Source: Acidovorax sp. (lineage in GTDB: Bacteria > Pseudomonadota > Gammaproteobacteria > Burkholderiales > Burkholderiaceae_C). Taken from it: a DNA stretch of 34,182 nt. The position numbers and the translations under genes are program-made. Location: positions 1-34,182 of the forward strand of contig NZ_JAPUDY010000106.1 in the NCBI RefSeq assembly GCF_027492855.1. The letters run 5' to 3'. Of this stretch, positions 25,207 to 33,562 are shown piece after piece (the stretch's first letter is position 1; every line of letters starts with the position of its first letter). The notes below the pieces were generated by a model that saw only the letters and a list, made by a program, of their open reading frames with translations, was not told the origin of the DNA and searched no databases.

Positions 25207-27297
25207 TCAAAGTGCCGCCAAATCATCTCCATGTGCACCAAACGCCTGGTCCTTGAGCTTTGAAAGCTGGTCCCGCACACGGGCCGCCTGCTCGAACTCC
25301 AGGTTGCGTGCGTGCTCCAGCATGAGCTTTTCCAGGCGCTTGATCTCGCGCGCCACGTCTTTCTCGGACATGTCCTCCACCTTGGCCCGCTGCAAGGCCT
25401 CTTGCTCCAGCCGCTCGGCATCTTTGCCCGCTTTTTCGCTGTAAACGCCGTCAATCAGGTCTCTTACCCTCTTGACAATACTGCGCGGAGTAATGCCGTG
25501 TGCTTCGTTGTGCGCAATCTGCTTGATGCGGCGGCGTTCCGTCTCGCCCATGGCTTTTTTCATGGACTCGGTGACTCGGTCGGCATACAGGATGGCGCGA
25601 CCGTTCAGGTTGCGTGCCGCGCGGCCAATGGTCTGGATCAGGCTGCGTTCGGCACGCAAAAAGCCCTCCTTGTCCGCGTCCAGGATCGCCACCAGCGACA
25701 CCTCCGGGATATCCAACCCCTCGCGCAGCAGGTTGATACCCACCAGCACGTCGAACGCCCCCAGCCGCAGGTCGCGGATGATCTCCACACGCTCCACGGT
25801 GTCCACGTCACTGTGCAGGTAGCGCACTTTCACGCCGTTGTCGGTGAGATAGTCGGTCAACTGCTCGGCCATGCGTTTGGTGAGCGTGGTGATGAGCACA
25901 CGTTCACGCTTTTCGACACGGATGCGGATCTCTTGCAGCACGTCGTCCACCTGGTGGGTGGCGGGGCGCACCTCCACCACCGGGTCCACCAGGCCGGTGG
26001 GGCGTACCACCTGGTCCACGATCTGGCCGGAATGCTGCTTTTCATAGTCGGCCGGGGTAGCTGTGACGAAGATCACCTGGCGCATGCGCTGCTCGAACTC
26101 CTCGAACTTGAGCGGGCGGTTGTCCAGCGCCGAGGGCAGCCGAAAGCCATACTCGACCAGCGTGGTTTTGCGCGAGCGGTCGCCGCTGTACATGGCGTTG
26201 AGCTGGCCGATCATCTGGTGGCTTTCATCCAGGAACATGATCGCGTCGCGCGGCATGTAGTCAGTGAGCGTGCTGGGCGGGTCGCCCGGCGCCGAGCCCG
26301 ACAGGTGGCGCGTGTAGTTCTCGATGCCCTTGCAGTGCCCTACTTCGCTGAGCATCTCCAAGTCGAAGCGCGTGCGCTGCTCCAGCCGCTGGGCTTCCAC
26401 CAGCTTGCCATCGGCCAGCAGTTGCTTGAGGCGCTCGGCCAGTTCGATCTTGATCGTTTCCACCGCCGCCAGCACCTTGTCGCGCGGCGTGACGTAGTGG
26501 CTGCTGGGGTACACGGTAAAACGTGGAATCTTCTGCTTGACACGGCCGGTGAGGGGGTCGAACAGCTGCAGGCTTTCCACCTCGTCGTCGAACAGCTCGA
26601 TGCGAATGGCCAGCTCGGAATGCTCGGCCGGAAACACGTCGATGGTGTCGCCACGCACGCGGAACTTGCCGCGCGAAAAATCGGCCTCGTTGCGCTGGTA
26701 CTGCATGCGAATCAGTTGGGCGATCACGTCGCGCTGGCCCAGCTTGTCGCCGGTGCGCAGCGTCATCACCATGCGGTGGTAGCTCTCGGGCTCGCCAATG
26801 CCGTAGATGGCTGACACAGTGGCCACGATGACCACGTCCTTGCGCTCCATCAGGCTCTTGGTGCACGAGAGGCGCATCTGCTCGATGTGCTCATTGATCG
26901 CCGAGTCCTTCTCGATGAACAAATCGCGCTGCGGCACATAAGCCTCGGGCTGGTAGTAATCGTAGTAACTCACGAAATACTCGACAGCGTTCTTGGGGAA
27001 GAACTCGCGGAATTCGCTGTAGAGCTGCGCGGCCAGCGTCTTGTTGGGCGCAAACACGATGGCCGGGCGGCCCATGCGGGCGATCACGTTGGCCATGGTG
27101 AAGGTCTTGCCCGAACCCGTTACCCCGAGCAGGGTCTGGAAGGTTTCGCCGTCATTAAAGCCCTCCACCAGCTTGTCGATCGCCTCGGGCTGGTCGCCCG
27201 CCGGTGGGTAGGGTTGGAACAGCTCGAAGGGGGAGTCAGGGAAATGGACGAACTCGCCGTCTGGCTTTTCAGTGATGACTTCGGTGATATCCGGCAT
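25207..27297 (-). CDS. uvrB: Excinuclease ABC subunit B
   Basis: Helicase-like damage-verification subunit of nucleotide excision repair; it loads with UvrA and recruits UvrC. 696 residues (E. coli 673). Motifs in order: Walker [11 protein letters not shown], the beta-hairpin region [22 protein letters not shown], the helicase acid motif MFLDESHQ, motif [33 protein letters not shown]-type sequence with QTIGRAARN, and the C-terminal UVR domain ([27 protein letters not shown]) for UvrC. It is divergent from the aminotransferase over 106 bases. No LexA box was found there. Confidence 0.98.
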   Translation of the reverse strand: MPDITEVITEKPDGEFVHFPDSPFELFQPYPPAGDQPEAIDKLVEGFNDGETFQTLLGVTGSGKTFTMANVIARMGRPAIVFAPNKTLAAQLYSEFREFFPKNAVEYFVSYYDYYQPEAYVPQRDLFIEKDSAINEHIEQMRLSCTKSLMERKDVVIVATVSAIYGIGEPESYHRMVMTLRTGDKLGQRDVIAQLIRMQYQRNEADFSRGKFRVRGDTIDVFPAEHSELAIRIELFDDEVESLQLFDPLTGRVKQKIPRFTVYPSSHYVTPRDKVLAAVETIKIELAERLKQLLADGKLVEAQRLEQRTRFDLEMLSEVGHCKGIENYTRHLSGSAPGDPPSTLTDYMPRDAIMFLDESHQMIGQLNAMYSGDRSRKTTLVEYGFRLPSALDNRPLKFEEFEQRMRQVIFVTATPADYEKQHSGQIVDQVVRPTGLVDPVVEVRPATHQVDDVLQEIRIRVEKRERVLITTLTKRMAEQLTDYLTDNGVKVRYLHSDVDTVERVEIIRDLRLGAFDVLVGINLLREGLDIPEVSLVAILDADKEGFLRAERSLIQTIGRAARNLNGRAILYADRVTESMKKAMGETERRRIKQIAHNEAHGITPRSIVKRVRDLIDGVYSEKAGKDAERLEQEALQRAKVEDMSEKDVAREIKRLEKLMLEHARNLEFEQAARVRDQLSKLKDQAFGAHGDDLAAL

Positions 27298-27403
27298 GGG
27301 GTGTGGTCAACGGGTCGGGTGGGCGGGCCGTTAAAATCGGCGGAACCCGGCACAGTACACCACGCCCGGAATCTTCGCTACTGACAACCTTTCAAGGATT
27401 TTC

Positions 27404-28600
27404 ATGTCTCTGTTCACCGCCGTCGAAATGGCCCCCCGCGACCCGATCCTGGGCCTCAACGAGCAATTCAACGCCGATACCAACCCCAACAAGGTCAACC
27501 TGGGCGTCGGCGTTTATTTCGACGACAACGGCAAGCTGCCCCTGCTGCAATGTGTGCAGGCCGCAGAAAAGACCATGATGTCCACCCCCACCGCCCGTGG
27601 CTACCTGCCCATCGACGGCATCGTGGCCTATGACAACGCCGTCAAAAGCCTGGTGTTCGGTGCCGACAGCGAACCCGTCCAATCCGGCCGCGTGGCCACC
27701 GTGCAGGCCATCGGCGGCACCGGCGGCCTCAAGATTGGTGCCGACTTCCTGAAAAAGGTCAGCCCTAGCGCCAAGGTGCTGATCTCCGACCCGAGCTGGG
27801 AAAACCACCGCGCGCTGTTCACCAACGCCGGTTTTGAAGTCGATACCTACGCCTACTACGACGCCGACAAGCGCGGCGTGAACTTCGAAGGCTTTCTGGC
27901 CAGCCTGAACGCAGCCGCCCCCGGCACCATCGTTGTGCTGCACGCCTGCTGCCACAACCCCACCGGCTACGACATCACCGCAGCCCAGTGGGACCAGGTC
28001 ATCGCCGCCGTCAAGGCCAAGGGCCTGACGCCCTTCCTCGACATGGCCTACCAGGGCTTCGGCCACGGCATCGCCGAAGACGGCGCCGTGATCGGCAAGT
28101 TCGTGGCCGCTGGCCTGAACTTCTTTGTCTCCACCTCGTTCTCCAAGAGCTTCAGCCTGTACGGCGAGCGCGTGGGCGGCCTGTCGGTGCTGTGCGCCGA
28201 CAAGGAAGAAGCTGGCCGCGTGCTGAGCCAGCTCAAGATCGTGATCCGCACCAACTACTCCAACCCACCCATCCATGGTGGTGCGGTGGTGGCAGCCGTG
28301 CTGAACAACCCCGAGTTGCGCGCGATGTGGGAGAAGGAGCTGGCCGAAATGCGCGTGCGCATCAAGGCCATGCGCCAGAAGCTGGTCGATGGCCTCAAGG
28401 CCGCTGGCGTGAAGCAAGACATGAGCTTCATCACCACCCAGATCGGCATGTTCAGCTACTCGGGCCTGTCCAAGGACCAGATGGTGCGCCTGCGCAATGA
28501 GTTCGGCGTGTACGGCACCGACACGGGCCGCATGTGCGTGGCTGCTTTGAATAGCAAAAACATCGACTACGTCTGCCAATCTATCGCCAAGGTGGTCTGA
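27404..28600 (+). CDS. Aspartate/aromatic aminotransferase (class I, subgroup alpha)
   Basis: 398-residue PLP aminotransferase of the AspC/TyrB group, moving amino groups between aspartate or aromatic amino acids and 2-oxoacids. The PLP lysine is K248 in STSFSKSFSLYGERVGG. Other marks are LGVGVYFDDNGKLPLL, the substrate-site ARGYLPIDG, HACCHNPTGYD, and the C-terminal FSYSGLSKDQ and GRMCVAALN (substrate-carboxylate arginine). AspC and TyrB cannot be separated by eye, so no symbol is given. AAGGA lies 5 bases before the start. The next gene begins 1 base after the stop. Confidence 0.95.
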   Translation: MSLFTAVEMAPRDPILGLNEQFNADTNPNKVNLGVGVYFDDNGKLPLLQCVQAAEKTMMSTPTARGYLPIDGIVAYDNAVKSLVFGADSEPVQSGRVATVQAIGGTGGLKIGADFLKKVSPSAKVLISDPSWENHRALFTNAGFEVDTYAYYDADKRGVNFEGFLASLNAAAPGTIVVLHACCHNPTGYDITAAQWDQVIAAVKAKGLTPFLDMAYQGFGHGIAEDGAVIGKFVAAGLNFFVSTSFSKSFSLYGERVGGLSVLCADKEEAGRVLSQLKIVIRTNYSNPPIHGGAVVAAVLNNPELRAMWEKELAEMRVRIKAMRQKLVDGLKAAGVKQDMSFITTQIGMFSYSGLSKDQMVRLRNEFGVYGTDTGRMCVAALNSKNIDYVCQSIAKVV

Positions 28601-28601
28601 G

Positions 28602-29219
28602 TTGGATCCTGAAGCGGCGCTCACGCGCCGCTTTGTGAGCGAAACGCTCCAGAACCCGCACAACGCGGCCCTTCTGGAGCGTTTGCCGTTTCTGGGTCTG
28701 CCCGATGTATGGCTGGTAGCGGGCTGCCTGTTCCAGACGGTGTGGAACCTGCACTCCGGCCTGGAACCCACGGCGAACATCAAGGACTACGACCTGTTCT
28801 ATTTCGATGCCTCGGACCTGTCCGAGTCCGCGGAGCAGGCCGTGCAAGCCCGTGTCACCGCCCTTTTCGCCGACCTGCCCATCACCGTGGAAGCCAAGAA
28901 CCAGGCCCGCGTGCACCTTTGGTATGAGCAGTGGTTCGGCTACCCCTACGAAGCGCTGCAGTCTGCCCGCCACGGTATTGAGCGGTTCTTGGTGCCCTGC
29001 ACCTGCGTGGGCCTGCAACCCAGCACAACGACGGCGGCGGCCGAGCCTGGTTTGTATGCGCCGTATGGCCTCAAGGAGCTGTATGGCGGCATCCTGCGGC
29101 CCAACCCACAGTGCCCACACCTGCCACTGTTCGAGGCCAAGGCGCGCAGTTACCGCAAGCGCTGGCCTTGGCTCACGATCCAAGACATGGCGGCCAGCGC
29201 CGTCTCTTCAAAAGTTTAA
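28602..29219 (+). CDS. Nucleotidyltransferase-fold protein, DUF925 (NTP_transf_6), TTG start
   Basis: 205 residues beginning with TTG. The N-terminal part has LPDVWLVAGCLFQTVWN, and KDYDLFYFDASDLS carries the paired Asp expected at the metal site of the nucleotidyltransferase fold. The C-terminal FEAKARSYRKRWPWL is also typical of the family. The molecular function of DUF925 proteins is unknown. TTG at 28602 is chosen because AAGGTGG (28589-28595) sits 6 bases upstream, inside the end of the aminotransferase gene, and no nearby ATG keeps the conserved N-terminus. Translation is probably coupled to the aminotransferase. A repeat starts 5 bases after the stop. Confidence 0.85.
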   Translation: MDPEAALTRRFVSETLQNPHNAALLERLPFLGLPDVWLVAGCLFQTVWNLHSGLEPTANIKDYDLFYFDASDLSESAEQAVQARVTALFADLPITVEAKNQARVHLWYEQWFGYPYEALQSARHGIERFLVPCTCVGLQPSTTTAAAEPGLYAPYGLKELYGGILRPNPQCPHLPLFEAKARSYRKRWPWLTIQDMAASAVSSKV

Positions 29220-29224
29220 GTCTT

Positions 29225-29272
29225 TTTGGCGTCTAGCGCTTATTCAATAAGCACTAGCAGCTATAAAAAACA
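29225..29272 (-). repeat. AGCGCTT-type palindromic repeat, copy B (convergent gap)
   Basis: Reverse orientation relative to copy A. CTAGCGCTTATT (29233-29244) pairs with AATAAGCACTAG (29246-29257) at 11 of 12 positions, followed by the conserved CAGCTAT word and an A-run. It fills the 66-base gap between two convergent genes and could act as a two-way terminator-like hairpin. Confidence 0.85.
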
Positions 29273-29285
29273 GAGCAACCGGCGA

Positions 29286-30209
29286 TCAACCCCACAACAC
29301 CGACCGCATCGAAATCGATGCGGACTGGTAGCCGGTGTTGAAGAAACGTGGCATCTCGCTGGCCCCCGCCGCGCCTGCCGCGTAAAGCAAAGGCAGGTAG
29401 TGCTCGTAGGTGGGGTGCGCCTGCTGCGCCACTGCGCCCAGTTTTTGAAAGTCTTGCAGGGCGCCCAGTTGGCCGTTCTTGATCTGGTCTTGCACCACGG
29501 TATCGAATTCGGTGGCCCAGTCATACGCCTCGCTGGCCGCCGTGCCCCGGCGCGTGGCGCGCAGGTTGTGCACGATGTTGCCGCTGCCCACGATCAACAC
29601 GCCCCGCTCGCGCAACGCCTGAAGCTGCTGGCCCAGCGCATAGTGCTCGGCAGGGGCGCGGCTGTAGTCCATGCTCAGTTGCAGCACGGGGATATGGGCC
29701 TGGGGAAACATGGGCTTGAGCACCGACCAGGTGCCATGGTCCAGCCCCCACTCGCCCTCATCCACACCCAGCGCAGCACCTGTAGCAGGGGATTTCAGCT
29801 CTTTGGCCAGGCTGCGCGCCACGGCCGGGGCACCCGGCGCGGGGTACTGCTGGTCGAACAGCGCCTGCGGAAAACCACCAAAGTCGTGAATCGTCTTGGG
29901 CTGCGCCATGCCCGTGATCTGCCAGCCACCGCGCGTGAGCCAATGGGCCGACACGCACAAAATAAGCTGCGGCTGCACCGCACGCGCCAGCAGCTCGGTG
30001 CCCATGGCCTGCCAACTGCGGCGCCAGGCGTTGTCCTCGATCGCATTCATGGGGCTGCCATGGCCCACAAACAGCACGGGCATGCGCGGCGAGGGCTTGA
30101 GCGCCTGCAGCGCGGGCAAAGCGGCGGCATTGCTCAGAGAGGCCATGGAGAAAGCTCCCGGAAAAGCGGCCAGCCCCGCCAGGGCGGCCAAAGAAGTTCT
30201 GCGTTGCAT
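29286..30209 (-). CDS. ygiD: LigB-family extradiol dioxygenase, YgiD (4,5-DOPA dioxygenase)-like
   Basis: 307 residues. Metal-site motifs known from E. coli YgiD are all present: VGHGSPMNAIEDN, VSAHWLTRG, GLDHGTWSVL and AHPTYEHYLPL. The family cleaves catechol rings such as DOPA in vitro; the natural substrate is unclear. The first 31 residues have two arginines and a hydrophobic run (QRRTSLAALAGLAAF) resembling a Tat- or Sec-type signal, which E. coli YgiD lacks. The motif is not a strict Tat consensus. The start is uncertain: 30209 has no Shine-Dalgarno, whereas the in-frame ATG at 30146 has GGGAG 8 bases upstream and would give a cytosolic protein of 286 residues. Confidence 0.88.
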   Translation of the reverse strand: MQRRTSLAALAGLAAFPGAFSMASLSNAAALPALQALKPSPRMPVLFVGHGSPMNAIEDNAWRRSWQAMGTELLARAVQPQLILCVSAHWLTRGGWQITGMAQPKTIHDFGGFPQALFDQQYPAPGAPAVARSLAKELKSPATGAALGVDEGEWGLDHGTWSVLKPMFPQAHIPVLQLSMDYSRAPAEHYALGQQLQALRERGVLIVGSGNIVHNLRATRRGTAASEAYDWATEFDTVVQDQIKNGQLGALQDFQKLGAVAQQAHPTYEHYLPLLYAAGAAGASEMPRFFNTGYQSASISMRSVLWG

Positions 30210-30315
30210 GGATCTGGGAGCGTATCAACAAATTATGTATAACGCAGGGAGTGAGCCCGCACGCTGGTTGAAGTTCCAGCGGTGGGCCCTTTGAATACCT
30301 GCCCTGCCCTCGCCC

Positions 30316-31206
30316 ATGACCTCTTCCTCCCCCCAACCGCTGCGCAACACCCGCGTCCTGAGCCTCGCCCTCAACCTGCCCGGCCCCGCCGCCCTGATGC
30401 GCTGCGCGCGCATGGGCGCCGAGTGCACCAAGCTCGAACCGCCGCCTGCGCCCGGCATGCCCAGCGCCGACCCCATGGGCATCTACAGCCCTGCCGCCTA
30501 CACCACGCTGCATGCGGGCGTGCGCGTGGTGCATGCCCACCTCAAGACCGCCGAAGGCCAGGCCACGCTGCACGAAGAACTGGCCCGCACCGATGTGCTG
30601 ATCACCTCGTTCCGCCCCTCGGCGCTCGCCAAACTGGGCCTCGCCTGGGATGCCCTGCAATCCAGATACCCGCGCCTGTCCCTGGTGCGTATCGTGGGCG
30701 CGGCGGCCGAGCGCGCCGAGGAGCCCGGCCACGACCTCACCTACCTGGCCGACGCAGGCCTGGTGACAGGCACCGACATGCCCCCCACGCTCTACGCCGA
30801 CATGGGCGGCGCCCTGATGGCCAGCGAGGCCGTGCTGCAAGCCCTGCTGGAGCGCGCCCACACCGGCAGCGGCGTCTGCATCGAAGTGGCATTGGCCGAC
30901 GCCGCCGCCTGGCTGGCCCAACCACGCGACTGGGGCCTGACCACGCCCGATGGCGACGTGGGCGGCAATCACGCGGGCTACCGCATCTACCCCTGCGCCG
31001 ACGGCCGCGTGGCCGTGGCCGCGCTGGAACCCCACTTTGCCGCCAGCCTGTGCGCCGCCGCAGGCCTGCCCGCCACGGGCGACCCAAAGGTATTGCGCGC
31101 CCCGGCCACCCACGACGCCGTGGCCGCCTTTTTGCGCACGCAGACACGGACGCAGCTGGATGCGCTGGCGGTGGCGCAGGACATTCCGCTGCACACGCTG
31201 GCCTGA
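30316..31206 (+). CDS. Short CaiB/BaiF family CoA-transferase
   Basis: 296 residues, shorter than usual class III CoA-transferases and racemases (about 360-400). The N-terminus is family-like but weakened (VLSLALNLPGPAALMRCARMGAECTKLEPP). EPGHDLTYLADAGL and ADMGGALMASEAVLQALLER resemble the catalytic His and Asp segments of alpha-methylacyl-CoA racemase. A long middle region found in full-length members is absent, but the frame is open with no sign of a break. Either a compact acyl-CoA transferase/racemase or a diverged paralogue; the substrate is unknown. No Shine-Dalgarno is seen before 30316. The DUF1294 gene follows by 26 bases. Confidence 0.82.
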   Translation: MTSSSPQPLRNTRVLSLALNLPGPAALMRCARMGAECTKLEPPPAPGMPSADPMGIYSPAAYTTLHAGVRVVHAHLKTAEGQATLHEELARTDVLITSFRPSALAKLGLAWDALQSRYPRLSLVRIVGAAAERAEEPGHDLTYLADAGLVTGTDMPPTLYADMGGALMASEAVLQALLERAHTGSGVCIEVALADAAAWLAQPRDWGLTTPDGDVGGNHAGYRIYPCADGRVAVAALEPHFAASLCAAAGLPATGDPKVLRAPATHDAVAAFLRTQTRTQLDALAVAQDIPLHTLA

Positions 31207-31232
31207 GCACTGTTGCTGTTCGCCGTCTGGCA

Positions 31233-31568
31233 ATGTGGCTGCTGATACTGGGTTGGACCGCCCTGCTGGCTTGGGCCGTGTGGGCTGGCCAGTTCCCGTG
31301 GTGGGTGCCGGGCGCCGCCGCGGCCCTCAATCTGCTCACCTTTGTGGTCTATGCCATCGACAAAAGAGCCGCCCAAAACGGCCAGTGGCGCACCAAGGAA
31401 AGCCACCTGCACCTGCTGAGCCTTACAGGCGGCTGGCCGGGCGCGTGGTGTGCCCAGCAATGGCTGCGGCACAAATCCCGCAAGGCGGAGTTTCGCGCGG
31501 TGTATTGGGTGACTGTGGTGCTGAATTGCGCAGCGCTCACGGCCTGGCTCAGCGGCTGGCTGCGGTAG
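31233..31568 (+). CDS. DUF1294 family small membrane protein
   Basis: 111 residues with about three membrane segments (about 2-17, 23-42 and 90-108). The family core YAIDKRAAQNGQWRTKESHLHLLSLTGGWPGAWCAQQWLRHKSRKAEF-type region lies between about 42 and 88; KxxA, the R-x-E-x-x-L-H and HKSRKxxF elements are clear. Function is unknown. The start at 31233 is the first ATG of the conserved region. It probably shares a transcript with the CoA-transferase. A repeat begins 12 bases after the stop. Confidence 0.88.
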   Translation: MWLLILGWTALLAWAVWAGQFPWWVPGAAAALNLLTFVVYAIDKRAAQNGQWRTKESHLHLLSLTGGWPGAWCAQQWLRHKSRKAEFRAVYWVTVVLNCAALTAWLSGWLR

Positions 31569-31580
31569 CAAAGACTTCAA

Positions 31581-31628
31581 TTTTGATAGCTGCTCGCGCT
31601 TTATGGATAAGCGCTAGCGTCGTTTTTC
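31581..31628 (+). repeat. AGCGCTT-type palindromic repeat, copy C (after the DUF1294 gene)
   Basis: Same orientation as copy A: TTTTGATAGCTGCTCGCGCT, then ATAAGCGCTAGCGTCGTTTTT. GCGCTT (31596-31601) pairs with AAGCGC (31609-31614). It lies in the 116-base gap between the DUF1294 stop and the end of the EamA gene, which converge. Confidence 0.82.
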
Positions 31629-31684
31629 TCATCATTTCTGAACGCTGACGGCTTTGCTGCTGAGCAAGGGTTCGTAAATACGCC

Positions 31685-32641
31685 TTAAGTAGCGCCAATG
31701 CGGTTCTTGTCTGCCCGCCTCTTTGGCACGAAAGCACCGCTGGCCAGAACCACGCCAGGCACCACCAACGCCAGCGCGGCCCAGGCACTGCGGTCCGGCA
31801 TTTCTCCAAGCAGCCAGGCCGCACCCAGCGCTGTGAACACCGGCACCAGCGCGGCCGACAACGCCGCACGGGCCGCGCCCAACCGGGCAATCGCAATGGC
31901 ATAGACCACCAGGCCCAACACACCGGCCATCACCCCTTGCCCCAGCGTCTGGAGGACCAGGTCAGCCCAAGGGGCGGAGATAAGGCGCGGTGCGCCCCAC
32001 ACCACAATCACCGGCAGCAGCACCACGGTAGAACCCAGATTCACCAGGGCGGCCCCTTGCCAGGGCGACAGGCCGCTGCTGCGAAACGCCAGCGTGTAGA
32101 TCGCCCATAGAACCGCCGCCAGCACGAACAGCAGATCACCCCGCCATGCAGCCAAGCCGTCGCGCCACCCCCCAAGGCCCAGAGCAACCACACCCAGCAC
32201 CATCAACAACAGGCCGAGCACCCGCACACGCCCCAGTGTCTCGCGCTGCACCATCCAGCCGCCAAGCACCACGAACAGCGGCATGCAGCCCGCCATGAAG
32301 ATACCCATGTGCGCCGCAGGCGCCCACCGCGCACCCGCCAGCACCACCAGGCCAAACGGTAGCCCGCCACAGAGCACCAGCAAAACCAGTCTCCCCTTGG
32401 ACAAGGCGGTGGGCCAAGATCCGCGTCGGCACCACAGCGGTGCCAGCAACAGCGCCGGAACTCCGTAGCGCAGCACAGCCAACTCCACTGGCCCGAGCGA
32501 TGTGGTCACACCGTGGCGCGAGACGATCTGCCAGCCGCTGGCAATCAGCGCCACGGCCAGTGCCGCCAGCACACCAATGACCAGGCTACGGGCACGCAAC
32601 ACATCATGGGAAGAAGAAACAACAGGTGGCGAAGAAGTCAT
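31685..32641 (-). CDS. EamA/DMT family membrane transporter
   Basis: 318 residues with about ten hydrophobic segments in two EamA halves (first near residues 20-140, second near 155-300). The two halves have related layouts, e.g. FVVLGGWMVQRETLGRVRVLG and VFTALGAAWLLGEMPDRSAWA. Such proteins export metabolites or amino acids; the substrate cannot be predicted. The start at 32641 (MTSSPPVVSSSHD) is the first ATG; an upstream TTG at 32680 overlaps the AraC gene. It starts 35 bases after the AraC stop in the same direction, so the regulator may control it. Confidence 0.9.
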   Translation of the reverse strand: MTSSPPVVSSSHDVLRARSLVIGVLAALAVALIASGWQIVSRHGVTTSLGPVELAVLRYGVPALLLAPLWCRRGSWPTALSKGRLVLLVLCGGLPFGLVVLAGARWAPAAHMGIFMAGCMPLFVVLGGWMVQRETLGRVRVLGLLLMVLGVVALGLGGWRDGLAAWRGDLLFVLAAVLWAIYTLAFRSSGLSPWQGAALVNLGSTVVLLPVIVVWGAPRLISAPWADLVLQTLGQGVMAGVLGLVVYAIAIARLGAARAALSAALVPVFTALGAAWLLGEMPDRSAWAALALVVPGVVLASGAFVPKRRADKNRIGAT

Positions 32642-32676
32642 CGCCCAAGTCTGGCGCCCGCCAGCCGGGCAGGCTA

Positions 32677-33513
32677 TCAAATTCCTGCGCTGTGGCCCTG
32701 CAGCACAGACCGCGCCTGCGCCAGCGTCACGCCCACCTCGCGGCGAAAAACGCTACCCAGGTGGCTCTGGCTGCTGTACCCCAGGTCATGCGCCAGTGCC
32801 GCCAGATCCGACTCACCAGCGTCCAGGCGCTGCAGGGTCGCGGCCATCCGCAGGCTCTGGCGGTATCCGTGCAGGCCCAGGCCCAAATGCCGCCGAAACA
32901 GGTGTGCAAGGTGAAACGCCGAGCACCCGGCCGCATCGGCCACATCGTGCAGCGACCACGGCTCACCATCTGCGGCAGCCACCCGTTGGGCCATGAAGCG
33001 CCGCGCGTGCACCAGCAGCGGCAACGCCCTGCCACTGGCGCCCCGTATCACGGCGCAATCCTGCGCGGCAGCACCCGGCTCCAGCCCGGTCTGCAGCACA
33101 TCCGACGCCGTGCGCCAGCCAGGCATTGGGCGCCCATCGGCCAGAGCCCGCCAGTGCATACGCAGGCGCCACAGCGCGCGCGGCGTGAACGTGCGGACCT
33201 GGAGCGACGGGTTCTGGCAGGCGAGCGGCACGGGCCTGCCTTCCTGCTCACTGACCACAATGCTGCTCTGCTCCGTGGGTTGCAAGGGCTTCATCCGGTA
33301 CGCCAGCCCCTGCGGCAGGCCCAGTGCCGTGAGGCCATCAAGCAGCACGACCTGCCCCGCCATCTGGAATTCAGAGACCCCATTCAGCGGCAATACCCAG
33401 CGCCCGGAGGCTGCTGCGTAGGGCGGGCTCCATTGCACGGGGCTCGCATGCTTGAGCACCCGTTCGATTTTCCATGCAGGGGCGGCGTGCAGCAGGGTGC
33501 GTTGCTGGGGCAT
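32677..33513 (-). CDS. AraC family transcriptional regulator
   Basis: 278 residues. The C-terminal double helix-turn-helix spans about 180-278 (WSLHDVADAAGCSAFHLAHLFRRH, then DLAALAHDLGYSSQSHLGSVFRRE). The N-terminal 150 residues are probably a cupin-like effector domain with weak similarity. The start at 33513 (MPQQRTLLH) is the first ATG; a TTG at 33540 gives only 9 more residues. No strong Shine-Dalgarno is visible. It precedes the EamA transporter in a likely two-gene operon. The gap upstream (33514-33562) separates it from ygiQ, which runs in the same direction. Confidence 0.92.
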   Translation of the reverse strand: MPQQRTLLHAAPAWKIERVLKHASPVQWSPPYAAASGRWVLPLNGVSEFQMAGQVVLLDGLTALGLPQGLAYRMKPLQPTEQSSIVVSEQEGRPVPLACQNPSLQVRTFTPRALWRLRMHWRALADGRPMPGWRTASDVLQTGLEPGAAAQDCAVIRGASGRALPLLVHARRFMAQRVAAADGEPWSLHDVADAAGCSAFHLAHLFRRHLGLGLHGYRQSLRMAATLQRLDAGESDLAALAHDLGYSSQSHLGSVFRREVGVTLAQARSVLQGHSAGI

Positions 33514-33562
33514 GGTGGAAAAAATCCAAGCTCGGCGCAACAGCTGCCCGGCGCGACTGCGG

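Noticed and set aside
25312-26814. 500-codon plus-strand frame inside uvrB
   Set aside because: Antisense shadow of uvrB, whose helicase motifs are complete.
27298-27403. LexA box in front of uvrB
   Set aside because: No CTGT-N8-ACAG match in the 106-base gap; the isolated ACAG near 27352 lacks a partner.
28545-28570. Seventh copy of the AGCGCTT repeat near GAATAGCAAAAA at the aminotransferase 3' end
   Set aside because: Lacks the AGCGCTT palindrome and matches only a short AT-rich word.
29758-31233. 491-codon minus-strand frame across ygiD start and the CoA-transferase gene
   Set aside because: Crosses a divergent intergenic region and two well-supported genes; no domain seen.
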